DNA of 24,909 bases. It comes from a virus. The notes beneath the pieces are model-generated. The model was given only the letters and a program-made list of their open reading frames with translations, did not search any database and was not told the DNA's origin. The stretch covers positions 1 to 24,909 of the IMG/VR virus record IMGVR_UViG_3300042507_003349. One strand, written 5' to 3'. Of the stretch, positions 24,827-24,909 are shown in pieces (position 1 is the first letter of the stretch; each line of letters opens with the position of its first letter). A program made the translations under genes and the position numbers.

Positions 24827-24909
24827 AGCACTCGCCGTATTGGTTCAAGTTGCGGTTGCTCTCGTCGGGTGTCCGCACGCCGTATGGGTACTGCCACCGC
24901 GACTTGCGG
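24816..24909 (-). CDS. C-terminal end of an upstream gene (partial)
   Basis: The frame open at the right edge reads RKSRWQYPYGVRTPDESNRN then LNQYGECCAD and stops at TGA 24816-24818. Only about 30 residues are visible. It overlaps the start of the tail protein by 11 bases, so it belongs to the same operon and is probably another tail protein. No family can be assigned from this fragment. Confidence 0.6.
   Translation of the reverse strand, partial: RKSRWQYPYGVRTPDESNRNLNQYGECCAD

Overview
This window is a GC-rich (by eye) stretch of a tailed double-stranded DNA phage or prophage. Nearly every gene lies on the minus strand, so transcription runs from the right end to the left end. Genes are packed very tightly: most start codons overlap the previous stop codon as ATGA, GTGA, TTGA or TGATG. 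Four minus-strand promoters match the Bacteroidota consensus (-33 TTTG or TTG, 18-19 nt spacer, -7 TAnnTTTG). A Bacteroidota host is therefore the best guess; this is inferred from promoters, not from any homology search.

Layout in transcription order (right to left). (1) 24.9-22.3 kb: end of an upstream gene, a 747-residue tail or receptor-binding protein with an internal duplication, and a small partner. (2) 22.3-19.8 kb: lysis cassette, with a small lipoprotein, two membrane-anchored coiled-coil proteins, a CHAP-domain endolysin, a lipoprotein with a C-terminal membrane segment (unimolecular spanin candidate) and a mini zinc ribbon. (3) 19.8-17.3 kb: island of small genes headed by a ribbon-helix-helix regulator. 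It contains three identical 53-bp hairpin elements, two near-identical 64-bp promoter modules and a shared GGCC-N7-GGCC palindrome. (4) 17.3-15.8 kb: single-strand binding protein and small proteins, ending in an array of five ACGGCACAT repeats in front of the primase promoter. (5) 15.65-10.9 kb: replication, with a primase/SF3 helicase fusion, PD-(D/E)XK nuclease, SF2 helicase and VRR-NUC nuclease. (6) 10.6-7.35 kb: sugar-modification cluster of four glycosyltransferase-like proteins and one methyltransferase, including the only plus-strand gene. (7) 7.3-5.5 kb: small conserved phage proteins and a probable small terminase. (8) 5.5-0 kb: large terminase, a gene with a probable programmed -1 frameshift on nine T residues, then neck/tail-type structural proteins. 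The last is a large virion protein running off the left edge.

How it fits together: the RHH protein may repress its own promoter and the two repeated promoters. The repeat array plus primase promoter probably forms the replication origin or its switch. Replication, glycan modification, packaging and morphogenesis genes then follow in one long co-directional run. The least ordinary elements are the hairpin/promoter cassette island, the repeat array before the primase, the frameshift gene, a terminase-derived duplicate at the terminase start, and two parallel spanin candidates. All functional calls come from motif reading by eye; no database search or folding calculation was run.
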